Notes under the pieces: model-generated | Seen by the model: the letters and a program-made list of their open reading frames with translations, nothing else | Told to the model about the DNA's origin: nothing | Databases searched by the model: none | Shown here: positions 38,063 to 46,670 of the stretch, one piece after another | How positions within the stretch are numbered: position 1 is the stretch's first letter | How the letters are laid out: each line of letters begins with the position of its first letter | Program-made: the position numbers and the translations under genes | Assembly (NCBI RefSeq): GCF_022662475.1 | Contig: NZ_JAKNQQ010000003.1 | Coordinates: 310,001 to 374,000, forward strand | Length of the DNA: 64,000 nt | DNA from: Sphingomonas sp. TREG-RG-20F-R18-01 | GTDB lineage: Bacteria; Pseudomonadota; Alphaproteobacteria; Sphingomonadales; Sphingomonadaceae | Direction: 5' to 3'

Positions 38063-39436
38063 ATGCCCCTCGATATCCTTGTCGTCGACGACGAACGTGA
38101 CATCCGCGATCTGGTCGCCGGTGTCCTCGAAGACGAAGGTTATGACGCACGGGTCGCCGGCGACAGCGACTCCGCGTTGGAAGCGATTTCGGTGCGGCGC
38201 CCCTCGCTGGTGCTGCTGGACGTCTGGTTGCATGGCTCGCGGCTCGACGGGCTGGAACTGCTCGACGAGATCAAGCGGCGTGATCCGTCGATTCCGGTGT
38301 TGATGATCTCGGGCCATGGCAATCTGGATACGGCGGTGGCCGCGATCCGGCGCGGTGCTGCCGATTTCATCGAGAAACCGTTCGAGGCGGAACGCCTGCT
38401 GCTGATGGTTGCACGGGCGACCGAGACCGAACGGCTACGCGCGGAGGTTGCGAGCCTGCGTGCAAGCGTCGGTCGCGACAACGATTTGACCGGTAGCTCG
38501 ACCGCCATCAACGGCGTGCGCGCGACCCTCAAGCGAGTCGCCTCGACCGGGAGTCGCGTATTGATCATGGGCGGGGCAGGGGTCGGCAAGGAAGTCGCCG
38601 CGCGGCTGCTGCACGGCTGGAGCCAGCGCGCCACCGCCCCCTTCGTGGTCGTCAGCGCAGCCCGCATGACGCCGGAGCGGGTCGAGGAAGAACTGTTCGG
38701 CGTTGAAGAAGGGGGGCAGCTGGTCCGGTCCGGCCTGCTCGAACAGGCCCATGGCGGGACGCTGTTCCTCGACGAAATCGCGGATATGCCCCTGGCGACG
38801 CAGGGGCGGATCCTCCGGGTGTTGACCGAACAGGCGTTCAACCGGGTCGGCGGGCAGCGAGTCGTCAAGGTCGACGTGCGCGTGGTGTCCGCCACCGCGC
38901 GCGACCTGACGCACGAAATCGAACAGGGCCGCTTCCGCGAGGATCTGTATTACCGGCTCAACGTCGTTCCGGTCGCGATCCCCGGCCTGTCCGAACGGCG
39001 GGAGGATATCCCGGTCCTGATCGATCATTTCATGGCGCATTACGCTTCGGAACGCAGGGTTGCGACGCCACAGGTCGCCCCCGACGCGATGGTCGCGCTG
39101 CAATCCTACGAATGGCCGGGCAACGTGCGGCAGCTGCGCAACATCGTCGAGCGGACGATCATCATGGCGCCCGGCGACCGGCTGGCGCGGATCGACGTCG
39201 ACATGTTGCCGCCCGATATCCTGGGTGATCCGGGCGAGATGGGCGGCGGGGCCACGGCCATCATGGGCGCGCCGCTTCGCGAGGCGCGCGAGAGCTTCGA
39301 GCGTGAATATCTCCGGGTCCAGATCCGGCGGTTTTCGGGAAACATCTCGCGAACGGCGAATTTCATCGGAATGGAACGCTCGGCCTTGCATCGCAAGCTC
39401 AAGCTTCTCGGCATCACCGAAGTTCGTGAGGACTAG
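38063..39436 (+). CDS. ntrX: Response regulator NtrX lacking GAFTGA
   Basis: NtrC-family regulator, partner of NtrY, linked in alphaproteobacteria to nitrogen, redox and envelope control. 457 residues. Receiver Asp53 (VLLDVWLHGSRLDGLELL), AAA+ domain with Walker A GGAGVGKEVAARLL, and Fis-type HTH (SGNISRTANFIGMERSALHRK). At the sigma54-contact loop the sequence reads LFGVEEGGQLVRSGLLEQA instead of GAFTGA, so it should not activate sigma54 promoters in the usual way. Starts 3 bp after ntrY. Confidence 0.95.
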   Translation: MPLDILVVDDERDIRDLVAGVLEDEGYDARVAGDSDSALEAISVRRPSLVLLDVWLHGSRLDGLELLDEIKRRDPSIPVLMISGHGNLDTAVAAIRRGAADFIEKPFEAERLLLMVARATETERLRAEVASLRASVGRDNDLTGSSTAINGVRATLKRVASTGSRVLIMGGAGVGKEVAARLLHGWSQRATAPFVVVSAARMTPERVEEELFGVEEGGQLVRSGLLEQAHGGTLFLDEIADMPLATQGRILRVLTEQAFNRVGGQRVVKVDVRVVSATARDLTHEIEQGRFREDLYYRLNVVPVAIPGLSERREDIPVLIDHFMAHYASERRVATPQVAPDAMVALQSYEWPGNVRQLRNIVERTIIMAPGDRLARIDVDMLPPDILGDPGEMGGGATAIMGAPLREARESFEREYLRVQIRRFSGNISRTANFIGMERSALHRKLKLLGITEVRED

Positions 39437-39538
39437 TGGACGTGGGACCCGGGCGTCCCTAGATTAGCATCTCGTCACTATCCGACGCCGGGCACCGGCG
39501 CGCCGCGGGAAAACCCGCCAAGAACAAAGGATCGACCG

Positions 39539-40030
39539 ATGGCCGACAAACAGACTTCGCTGCAAGATCTCTTCCTGAACGCGCTCCGCCGTACCAAGAC
39601 GCCGATCACGATGTTCCTGGTAAAGGGCGTGAAGCTGCAGGGAATCGTAACATGGTTCGACAACTTCTCGGTATTGCTCCGCCGCGATGGCCAGTCGCAG
39701 CTGATCTACAAGCATGCCATTTCCACGATCATGCCGGCAAATACGATCGACGTCGACGCGATCGTCAACGCGATCGGTGAAGCACAGCGCAAGCAGCCGT
39801 TGCTGCAGGAGATCTTTCTCAACGCGGTGCGCAAGTCCGAGGACAGCGTGACCATGTTCCTGGTCAACGGTGTAATGCTGCAGGGCCAGATCGCCGCGTT
39901 CGACCTGTTCTGCATGATGCTCCAGCGCGACGGCATGGCGCAGCTTGTCTACAAACATGCGGTATCGACCATCCAGCCCGCGCATCCGCTTAATCTCGCT
40001 GATGAGACAGCGGGCTCCGACGAAGATTGA
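39539..40030 (+). CDS. hfq: RNA chaperone Hfq with two tandem Sm domains
   Basis: Post-transcriptional regulator pairing small RNAs with mRNAs. Unusual for Hfq: 163 residues with two full Sm domains. Sm1 is ~residues 8-67 ([27 protein letters not shown] at 57-63). Sm2 is ~91-148 ([27 protein letters not shown] at 138-144). The copies are offset by 81 residues and both keep the Q/F/YKH RNA-binding residues. Three molecules could form a hexamer-like ring. I recall such a duplicated Hfq in Novosphingobium aromaticivorans. Acidic C-terminus (DETAGSDED). ATG 39539 with an AAAGGA site upstream; leads hflX. Confidence 0.96.
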   Translation: MADKQTSLQDLFLNALRRTKTPITMFLVKGVKLQGIVTWFDNFSVLLRRDGQSQLIYKHAISTIMPANTIDVDAIVNAIGEAQRKQPLLQEIFLNAVRKSEDSVTMFLVNGVMLQGQIAAFDLFCMMLQRDGMAQLVYKHAVSTIQPAHPLNLADETAGSDED

Positions 40031-40039
40031 GGACCATTT

Positions 40040-41332
40040 TTGACCACAGGATTTGAACGCGACCGCGACGATGTCGCCCGCGGTGCCAAGGCCGTCGTTG
40101 TTTATCCGGATACCGGCGCATCCTCGCGTGATGCCGAGGCGCGCCTCGCCGAAACCGCCGGGCTGGCCATGGCGATCCATGTCGAAGTGGTCGACCGGGT
40201 CGCGGTCAAGGTGCGCGCGCTTCAGCCGTCGACCCTGATAGGCAAGGGGCAGCTGGAGGCGCTTGCGGCAACGGTGCAGATGGCGGAGGCCGAGCTGGTC
40301 GTGTTCGACGCCAGTCTGACACCGGTGCAGCAACGCAATCTCGAGAAGGCGCTGTCCGCGAAGGTGATCGACCGGACCGGGCTGATCCTCGAGATTTTCG
40401 GCGAACGCGCCGCGACGGCGGAGGGGCGGCTGCAAGTCGAACTCGCGCATCTGGATTACCAGGCAGGACGTCTGGTGCGGAGCTGGACCCACCTTGAGCG
40501 CCAGCGCGGCGGCTTCGGCTTTCTCGGCGGTCCGGGCGAAACCCAGATCGAAGCGGATCGCCGGCTCATTCGCGACCGGATGGCGCGGCTCAAGAAGGAA
40601 CTCGAGCAAGTCTCGCGCACGCGCGGGCTGCATCGCGACAGGCGGCAGCGCGCGCCGTGGCCCGTAATCGCGCTGGTCGGCTACACGAACGCCGGAAAAT
40701 CCACGCTGTTCAACCGGATGACCGGTGCCGACGTGATGGCGGAAGACCTGCTGTTCGCAACCCTGGACCCGACGTTGCGGCAGATCGCACTGCCGGGGAT
40801 CGACAAGGCGATCCTGTCGGATACCGTCGGCTTCGTGTCCGAACTGCCGACCCAGCTCGTCGCTGCGTTCAAGGCAACGCTTGAGGAGGTCGTCTCGGCC
40901 GACTTGCTAATCCACGTCCGCGACATCGCGCATCCGGACAGCATTGCGCAAAAGGACGATGTCGAGGCGGTGCTGCGCGATATCGGTGTCGAAGCGTCGG
41001 TACCGCGGATCGAGGCCTGGAATAAGCTGGACCTGCTCGACCCGGACGAGCGCACCGAGATGCTCGGCGAGGCGCAGCGTCGTGACGATATCGTGGCGTT
41101 GTCGGCGCTGACCGGGGAAGGGGTGTCCGATCTGCTGGAGACGGTCGCCGCTTTACTGACGTCAAGTCACCGTCGGTACGCGATCACGCTGGACGCGGCG
41201 GATGGCGCCGGGGCGGCGTGGCTGCATGCGCACGGAGAGGTCAGCGGGCAGACGATCGACGGCGATACGGCCGTCTATGAGGTGCGCATGGCGGAACGGG
41301 ATTACGAACGGTTCTGCCAGCGCAACGACTGA
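40040..41332 (+). CDS. hflX: Ribosome-associated GTPase HflX
   Basis: GTPase that splits or rescues stalled ribosomes in stress. 430 residues. N-terminal domain with LIGKGQLEALA and FDASLTPVQQRNLEKAL, a coiled helical linker (RWTHLERQRGGFGFLGGPGE-like stretch ending GGPGETQIEADRRLIRDR), and GTPase motifs GYTNAGKSTLFN (G1), DTVGFVSELP (G3) and NKLD (G4). TTG 40040 is supported by GAGGA six bases upstream. Directly follows hfq, the conserved hfq-hflX pair. Confidence 0.94.
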   Translation: MTTGFERDRDDVARGAKAVVVYPDTGASSRDAEARLAETAGLAMAIHVEVVDRVAVKVRALQPSTLIGKGQLEALAATVQMAEAELVVFDASLTPVQQRNLEKALSAKVIDRTGLILEIFGERAATAEGRLQVELAHLDYQAGRLVRSWTHLERQRGGFGFLGGPGETQIEADRRLIRDRMARLKKELEQVSRTRGLHRDRRQRAPWPVIALVGYTNAGKSTLFNRMTGADVMAEDLLFATLDPTLRQIALPGIDKAILSDTVGFVSELPTQLVAAFKATLEEVVSADLLIHVRDIAHPDSIAQKDDVEAVLRDIGVEASVPRIEAWNKLDLLDPDERTEMLGEAQRRDDIVALSALTGEGVSDLLETVAALLTSSHRRYAITLDAADGAGAAWLHAHGEVSGQTIDGDTAVYEVRMAERDYERFCQRND

Positions 41333-41421
41333 GCGGTGGAATGGCGGCGGGTTGCTGGGCGCTTGCTGCTGCGAACGCGCGATACGTCTGCGGACGGAGG
41401 CAGGCCGGTGCGTGCGGGCCG

Positions 41422-42165
41422 CTAGTCCTCGGTCCGTTTGACGCGTTGCCAGGACGCTTCCATTTCGGCGAGGGTCAGACCTTTGAACGCGGGCCCAGCT
41501 TCCCGTTCCATAGCGCTGAAACGGCGCTCGAATTTGCCATTCGCCCGCCGGAGCGCCGCTTCGGGATCGACGCCCAGTTTGCGCGCCCAGTTGACGACGG
41601 AGAACAGCAAGTCCCCGATCTCGTCCTCGATCGCATCCGCCGATGCGGCGGATTCCACCTCCGCAATCTCTTCGTCGATCTTGGCCCGGGGGCCGTTGGC
41701 ATCAGGCCAGTCGAACCCTGTCCGTGCCGCACGGCGCTGGAGCTTGTCGGCGCGGAGGAGCGCGGGGAGGCCGATGGCAACCCCGTCCAGCGCTCCTACG
41801 CTTCCCTTGTCCGCGCGTTCGGAGGCCTTGATCTGCTCCCATGCTGCGGAACCGCCAGTGCCTCCGTCGCCGAAGATGTGCGGGTGGCGACGTTCCATCT
41901 TGTCGCTGACCGCGGCGACGACATCGGGCAGCGCAAAATATCCCGCTTCCTCGGCGATGCGGGAATGGAACACGACTTGTAACAGAAGGTCCCCGAGCTC
42001 GTCCTTGAGTTCGGGCATATCGCGCCGGGCGATCGCGTCCGCCACTTCATAGGCTTCCTCGATCGTGTAGGGCGCTATGCTTTCAAATCCCTGGGCGATG
42101 TCCCATGCGCAGCCGGTATCCGGATCGCGCAACCGCGCCATGATGGCAACCAGACGGTCGATCAT
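41422..42165 (-). CDS. mazG: Nucleoside triphosphate pyrophosphohydrolase MazG
   Basis: House-cleaning NTP pyrophosphatase. 247 residues with two MazG repeats: EEAYEVADAIARRDMPELKDELGDLLLQVVFHSRIAEE and the later KIDEEIAEVESAASADAIEDEIGDLLFSVVNWARKLG. Each carries the EExxE/ExxD metal ligands. ATG 42165 (MIDRLVAIMARLRDPDTGCAWD) matches the family start; an open stretch upstream to 42246 is not homologous. First minus-strand gene right of hflX, convergent with it. Confidence 0.93.
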   Translation of the reverse strand: MIDRLVAIMARLRDPDTGCAWDIAQGFESIAPYTIEEAYEVADAIARRDMPELKDELGDLLLQVVFHSRIAEEAGYFALPDVVAAVSDKMERRHPHIFGDGGTGGSAAWEQIKASERADKGSVGALDGVAIGLPALLRADKLQRRAARTGFDWPDANGPRAKIDEEIAEVESAASADAIEDEIGDLLFSVVNWARKLGVDPEAALRRANGKFERRFSAMEREAGPAFKGLTLAEMEASWQRVKRTED

Positions 42166-42385
42166 TGCGCTTCGCCCGCGAACGCAGCCGGCGCGTCGCT
42201 CAGGGGCATCGAGCGGTAGACATCGTGGACCATTTCGAAAAAACACCTAACGGGCAAAGAAGCCTTTTCATGCCATGACCAGGCCGTCGACAAAAGCGGG
42301 CTTGAGGAGACGGCAGCCACGGGGGCGGAAGCGATCCGGCGACGGACTGTTTGGCAAATGCCAATTTCCACCACCAATTATCCGT
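42166..42385. other. Intergenic region between mazG and dif-like site
   Basis: About 220 bp upstream of mazG on its strand. It holds no gene that I can support. The composition becomes AT-rich towards 42370-42410, where the dif-like site begins. The mazG promoter should be here but no clear -35/-10 pair was found. Confidence 0.5.
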
Positions 42386-42413
42386 CAGACCGATAATACA
42401 CATTATGTTAAAT
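42386..42413 (+). other. dif: Candidate dif site (XerCD recombination, terminus)
   Basis: 28 bp in dif layout. The 11-base XerD side TTATGTTAAAT (42403-42413) is identical to the E. coli dif half. The central six bases are TACACA (42397-42402). The XerC side is CAGACCGATAA (42386-42396), ending in the conserved ATAA. Gene orientation and KOPS-like octamers both switch at this point, as expected at a replication terminus. It overlaps the stop codon of the small membrane ORF (42408-42410). Confidence 0.75.
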
Positions 42414-42578
42414 AGTAATGTTGTCCGCGTGCTGCCAGAGCCAAACGATCCCCAATAAGCCACCGAAGATTGCCGTCCATACCAGCGCCAGCTTGATCAC
42501 CGTCCGTGCTGGCAGGCGCCGCGACGCAAGAGCCGCGATCGGCAGGATCAGTACCAGCGCCGTGACGAAGGCGTTCAC
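42408..42578 (-). CDS. Small two-TM membrane protein (56 aa)
   Basis: GTG 42578 overlaps the stop of the upstream hydrolase gene (GTGA). The product is MNAFVTALVLILPIAALASR then a short basic loop (RLPARTVIK) and a second hydrophobic helix (LALVWTAIFGGLLGIVWLW). Two TM helices with positive residues in the loop make a believable small membrane protein. No family name known. The last two codons and the stop lie inside the dif-like site. Confidence 0.7.
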   Translation of the reverse strand: MNAFVTALVLILPIAALASRRLPARTVIKLALVWTAIFGGLLGIVWLWQHADNITI

Positions 42579-43339
42579 GCGTCCAGCACCAGGCCATCAT
42601 AGCCCGGCTCTACATTCTCCGGCAGCTCACCCAGCAAGGTCGCATAATCCATGGTCTGATCCATATGGGTCAACGCCGCCCGTCTTGGCTGCAGTGTCGC
42701 GATCCAATGCAATGCCGTTGCAAGGTCCGGGTGCGATGGATGCGGCCGTTTGCGGAGCGCATCCACCACCCATATGTCGAGACCGCTGTACAAGACGACC
42801 ATATCCTCCGTCATGCCGCTGAGATCGGTCGCATAACCGATCACGCCGCCTTCGCCCTCGAATCGCAGGCCGGCCGACTGGATGCTGCCGTGCGGCTGGT
42901 CGGCGACGCGCACGTCGATGTCCCCGATCCGGATCTCGTCGGGCAGTGATTCGAGCGACGCGACCTTGGGATAGCCGTTCAGTCCTTGGAAAATATACCC
43001 GAACCGATCCTTCAGCCGTGTTTCCAGCGCAGGCCGTGCGATGCCGCGAACGGGGCTGCCGAGCGCATGATAGACCTGCCGCAAATCGTCGATGCCGTGG
43101 GTATGGTCGGCATGATCATGCGTCCAGATGACGGCGTCGACCGTCGCGACGCCCGCCGAAAGCAACTGTTCGCGCATGTCGGGGCCGGTATCGACCAGAA
43201 TGCGGGTCGTTGCGGTCTCGATCAGCACCGAAGCCCGCGTCCGGCGGTTTTTCGGGTTCGCAGGGTCGCATTCGCCCCAGTCATTGCCAATCCGCGGAAC
43301 GCCGGACGACGTTCCGGACCCAAGGATCCGCACTCTCAT
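42575..43339 (-). CDS. PhnP-like metallo-beta-lactamase-fold hydrolase
   Basis: 254-residue MBL-fold phosphodiesterase of the PhnP / RNase Z-like group. The N-terminal MRVRILGSGTSSGVPRIGND and metal motif THDHADHTHGIDDLRQ are characteristic, with further ligands in GYATDLSG and THMDQ. In E. coli the homologue PhnP cleaves phosphoribosyl cyclic phosphate, but outside a phn operon the substrate is unknown. ATG 43339 overlaps the tatD stop (ATGA). An in-frame extension to 43762 lies inside tatD and is not used. Confidence 0.9.
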   Translation of the reverse strand: MRVRILGSGTSSGVPRIGNDWGECDPANPKNRRTRASVLIETATTRILVDTGPDMREQLLSAGVATVDAVIWTHDHADHTHGIDDLRQVYHALGSPVRGIARPALETRLKDRFGYIFQGLNGYPKVASLESLPDEIRIGDIDVRVADQPHGSIQSAGLRFEGEGGVIGYATDLSGMTEDMVVLYSGLDIWVVDALRKRPHPSHPDLATALHWIATLQPRRAALTHMDQTMDYATLLGELPENVEPGYDGLVLDA

Positions 43340-44112
43340 CCGCGCGTCTTCGCGAACAGCGTATGGAAGTTGGCGCGCGTGGCATGCGCCAGCGTTTCCA
43401 GCGGCTCGCCGCGCAGATCCGCCAGGAATGCAGCCGTGTCGGCGACAAACGCCGGTTCGCCCGTCTTCCCGCGATGCGGGACTGGCGCCAGGAACGGTGC
43501 GTCGGTTTCGATCAGTAATCGGTCGAGCGGCAATCGGGCGGCGGTTTCCTGCAGGTCCTTGGCGTTTTTGAACGTCACGATGCCGGAAATCGAGATGTAG
43601 AATCCGAGATCGAGCGCGATGTCGGCAAACGCACCGCTCGCCGTGAAACAGTGAATGACCCCGGGAAAGGCCCCCTGCTCCAGCTCTTCGCGCAGGATGC
43701 GCGCCGTATCCGCCTCGGCATCGCGCGTGTGGACGACGATCGGCAGTTGCGTTGCGCGGCACGCCGCGAGGTGCGCGCGGAAGCTCGCCTGCTGGCGATC
43801 GCGATCGCTATGGTCGTAGAAATAGTCGAGACCGCTCTCGCCGATCCCGACGACGCGCGGATGCTGCGCCCGCTCGATCAGCCGGGCGGTCCCGACATCG
43901 GGATGCTGGTCGGCTTCATGCGGATGGATTCCGACCGTCGCCCAGACGTCGGGCTCGCGCTCTGCCGTCGCGAGCACGGCGTCCCATTCGCTTTCGCGCG
44001 TCGCGATGTTGAGCATCGCCTCGACCCCCCGCCCGCGTGCGCGCGCGAGGATCTCGGGCTGCTGCTCCGCCAGGCCCTTGTAGTTCAGGTGGCAATGGCT
44101 GTCGGCGAACAT
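43336..44112 (-). CDS. tatD: TatD-family metal-dependent DNase
   Basis: 3'-5' DNase of the TatD family. 258 residues. Metal ligands appear in the first motif DSHCHL (residues 4-9), GESGLDYFY, VVHTRDA, IHCFTAS, and ETDAPFLAP. ATG 44112 is two bases from the metG stop and overlaps the next gene at its own stop, so the metG-tatD-hydrolase-small protein genes form one unit. Confidence 0.94.
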   Translation of the reverse strand: MFADSHCHLNYKGLAEQQPEILARARGRGVEAMLNIATRESEWDAVLATAEREPDVWATVGIHPHEADQHPDVGTARLIERAQHPRVVGIGESGLDYFYDHSDRDRQQASFRAHLAACRATQLPIVVHTRDAEADTARILREELEQGAFPGVIHCFTASGAFADIALDLGFYISISGIVTFKNAKDLQETAARLPLDRLLIETDAPFLAPVPHRGKTGEPAFVADTAAFLADLRGEPLETLAHATRANFHTLFAKTRG

Positions 44113-44114
44113 CG

Positions 44115-45653
44115 TCAAGCCTCCACGGGCGCTTCGAGCCGGGGAAACACCCCGCTGGGCGCTGGCAGCGCCAGCCCCGCCGCAAGCGGATGCCCGAGCG
44201 CCGCGAAACCGCGAGCGTCCGCCGACTGGCCCAGCAGGTCGAGCAATTTGTCCGCGCCGCCCGGGATCGCCCAGCGCGCAAGAATCGCGATCCGCCGGAT
44301 CGCGTCGGCGGCATGATAGAGGATCGTATCGGCGCGGGCCGGATCGGTCTTGCGCACGCTCCACGGCGCCTGGTCCGCAAAATACTGATTGGCATCGCGC
44401 GCTGCCGACCACACCGCGTCGAGCGCGTTATGCAGCGCCAGATCGTGCATCGCATCGTGCAACCCCTGCTCCGCTGCCGCCACGCTCGTTGCGAGCGTGG
44501 TCTCTGCTTCGGTTGCCGCGCCCGCCGCCGGGACGACACCGTTACAGGCCTTGGCGATGATCGACAGGCAGCGCTGCGCGAGATTGCCGAGATTGTTGGC
44601 GAGGTCCGCGTTGCACCGCGTGACGATCGCTTCGGCGGAATAGCTGCCATCCTGCCCGAAGCTGACTTCGCGCAACAGGAAATAGCGTAGCGCATCCACC
44701 CCGAAATGATCGACCAGCGCCATTGGATCGGTGACGTTGCCAAGCGACTTCGACATCTTTTCCCCGCGGTTGAGCAGGAAGCCGTGTCCGAACACCGCGC
44801 GCGGCAGTGGTATGTTCGCACTCATCAGGAAAGCCGGCCAGTAAACGGCATGAAAACGCACGATATCCTTGCCGATAATATGCAACTGCGCCGGCCAGAA
44901 CGTCTCGTACAGTTCGACGTCATCGGGATAGCCGACGCCGGTCAGATAATTGGTCAGCGCATCGACCCAGACGTACATGACGTGCCCCGGACTGCCCGGC
45001 ACCGGCACGCCCCAGTCGAAGCTGGTACGCGAGACAGAAAGGTCGGACAGGCCGCCCTCGACGAAGCGCAGGATTTCGTTGCGGCGCGCCTCGGGGCGGA
45101 TGAAGTCGGGGTTGGCGGCGAAGAAATCGAGCAGCGGCTGCTGGTATTTGGACAGGCGGAAGAACCAGGTTTCCTCCGCGGTCCATTCGACGGGAGTACC
45201 CTGCGGCGAGAGCTTGGCGCCCCCTTCCCCGTCGACCAGCTCCTTCTCGTCGTAAAATGCCTCGTCGCGGACCGAATACCAGCCCTCGTAGCGGTCGAGA
45301 TACAGGTCGCCTGCCGCCTCCATCGCCTGCCAGATCGCCTGGCTTGCACGATAATGATCGGCATCGCTGGTGCGGATGAAACGATCGTAGGAGATTTCAA
45401 GCGCGTCTGCCATCTGCTTGAAATAGCTGCTCATTTCGTCGGCCAACGCGCGCGGCGTCAGGTCGCGCTTGCGCGCTTCCTGGACCATCTTGAGCCCATG
45501 CTCGTCGGTCCCGGTCTGGAACCGGACCTCGCGCCCAAGCTGGCGCTGGTAACGCGCGATCGCATCGGTCGCGATCGCTTCATAGGCGTGCCCGATATGC
45601 GGGCGGCCATTGGGGTAGCTGATTGCGGTGGTGATATAAAAAGGGTCGGCCAT
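44115..45653 (-). CDS. metG: Methionyl-tRNA synthetase
   Basis: Charges initiator and elongator tRNA-Met. 512 residues. Class I signatures PHIGH (residues 18-22, in YPNGRPHIGHAYEAIATD) and KMSKS (RGEKMSKSLGN), with GTDEHG near residue 48. It ends without the C-terminal dimerisation domain found in E. coli, as usual in alphaproteobacteria. Follows holB with a 39-bp gap. Confidence 0.97.
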   Translation of the reverse strand: MADPFYITTAISYPNGRPHIGHAYEAIATDAIARYQRQLGREVRFQTGTDEHGLKMVQEARKRDLTPRALADEMSSYFKQMADALEISYDRFIRTSDADHYRASQAIWQAMEAAGDLYLDRYEGWYSVRDEAFYDEKELVDGEGGAKLSPQGTPVEWTAEETWFFRLSKYQQPLLDFFAANPDFIRPEARRNEILRFVEGGLSDLSVSRTSFDWGVPVPGSPGHVMYVWVDALTNYLTGVGYPDDVELYETFWPAQLHIIGKDIVRFHAVYWPAFLMSANIPLPRAVFGHGFLLNRGEKMSKSLGNVTDPMALVDHFGVDALRYFLLREVSFGQDGSYSAEAIVTRCNADLANNLGNLAQRCLSIIAKACNGVVPAAGAATEAETTLATSVAAAEQGLHDAMHDLALHNALDAVWSAARDANQYFADQAPWSVRKTDPARADTILYHAADAIRRIAILARWAIPGGADKLLDLLGQSADARGFAALGHPLAAGLALPAPSGVFPRLEAPVEA

Positions 45654-45692
45654 GGCCGCCTCCTAGAGCAACCAACCGGCGAATTGAAGGCC

Positions 45693-46670
45693 TCAGGCAG
45701 CGAGCCGTGCGACGATCCCGGCCATTTCGTACACGGTTGCTTGCGCATCGAGCGTCAGCGCGCGCGCGCTCGCCGCCAGGGCGCGCGCGGCGTCGTAACT
45801 TTCGAGCGCGGTCCGCAAGCGCTGCCCCGTCCGCAACGGTGCCTCCGCCGCGATGAAGGCGGGCGCCCGGTCGAGAAACGCCTCGTAGCGCGCCTGTGCC
45901 GCCTTGAGCGCCAGCGCCTTGGCGAGCTTGCCACGGCGCGCGTTGGTGCGGTCCCCGTCCCGCGCGATCGCAGTGAGCGCCTGGTCGAGCGCAGCGAGAT
46001 CGAGCCCCGCAAACCCCAAGGCGCGGCCGGGCGAGCCTTGCGCCACGCGCCGCAACGCCGCGATTTCCGCGTCGTCCGCCTTCGGCAAGGCTTCCCCCAA
46101 CACCGTCGTCAACGCCGCGTCGTCGAGCGGGTCGAAGCGCAGCAACCGACAGCGCGACCGGATCGTCGGGAGCAGCCGCCCCGGGGCATGGCTGACAAGC
46201 AGGAAGATCGTGCCTTGCGGCGGTTCCTCGAGGCTCTTGAGCAGCGCGTTGGATGCGCCCGGGCGTTCCAGATCGTCGACCGCGTCGATGATGACGACCC
46301 GGCGATCCGACATCGACGGCCTGGTCGCGAACATCGGCCCCAGCGCGCGAACCTGCGCGATCGGAATGCTCCGCGCGAGATCGAGCCCGGTCTTGTCGCC
46401 TTCCTTGGGCTGGCGCGTCAGCTCGCGATAGTCGGGGTGCGAACCCGCAGCGATCAGCGTCCGCGTGCGATCCGTCTCGGGCACGTCGAACCCCGGCGCA
46501 AGATCGGCCCCCGCACCCTCGGCAAGCATCCGGATCGCCGCGGCACGCGCGAAGCTGGCCTTGCCGATCCCCTCCGGGCCGGCGAACAGCCAGGCGTGGT
46601 GCAAGGCGCCGCTGCGCATCGCCGCCGCAAACGCCGCATGCGCCGCGTGATTGCCGATCGGCAGAGTCAC
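45693..46670 (-). CDS. holB: DNA polymerase III delta' subunit
   Basis: Clamp-loader subunit delta'. 325 residues. The AAA+ P-loop (HAWLFAGPEGIGKASFARAAA), RRVVIIDAVDDLERPGASNALLKSLEEPP (modified Walker B and sensor I region) and SRCRLLRF (Arg finger SRC motif) match HolB. Its ATG overlaps the tmk stop by 4 bp; tmk-holB is a conserved pair. Confidence 0.93.
   Translation of the reverse strand: MTLPIGNHAAHAAFAAAMRSGALHHAWLFAGPEGIGKASFARAAAIRMLAEGAGADLAPGFDVPETDRTRTLIAAGSHPDYRELTRQPKEGDKTGLDLARSIPIAQVRALGPMFATRPSMSDRRVVIIDAVDDLERPGASNALLKSLEEPPQGTIFLLVSHAPGRLLPTIRSRCRLLRFDPLDDAALTTVLGEALPKADDAEIAALRRVAQGSPGRALGFAGLDLAALDQALTAIARDGDRTNARRGKLAKALALKAAQARYEAFLDRAPAFIAAEAPLRTGQRLRTALESYDAARALAASARALTLDAQATVYEMAGIVARLAA

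Noticed and set aside
35981..38317. 778-codon minus-strand ORF opposite ntrY
   Set aside because: Antisense shadow of NtrY; no signature motif and no ribosome site.
42166..42246. N-terminal extension of mazG to 42246
   Set aside because: MazG proteins begin at MIDRLVAI-like sequence; the extension is Arg/Pro-rich and not homologous.
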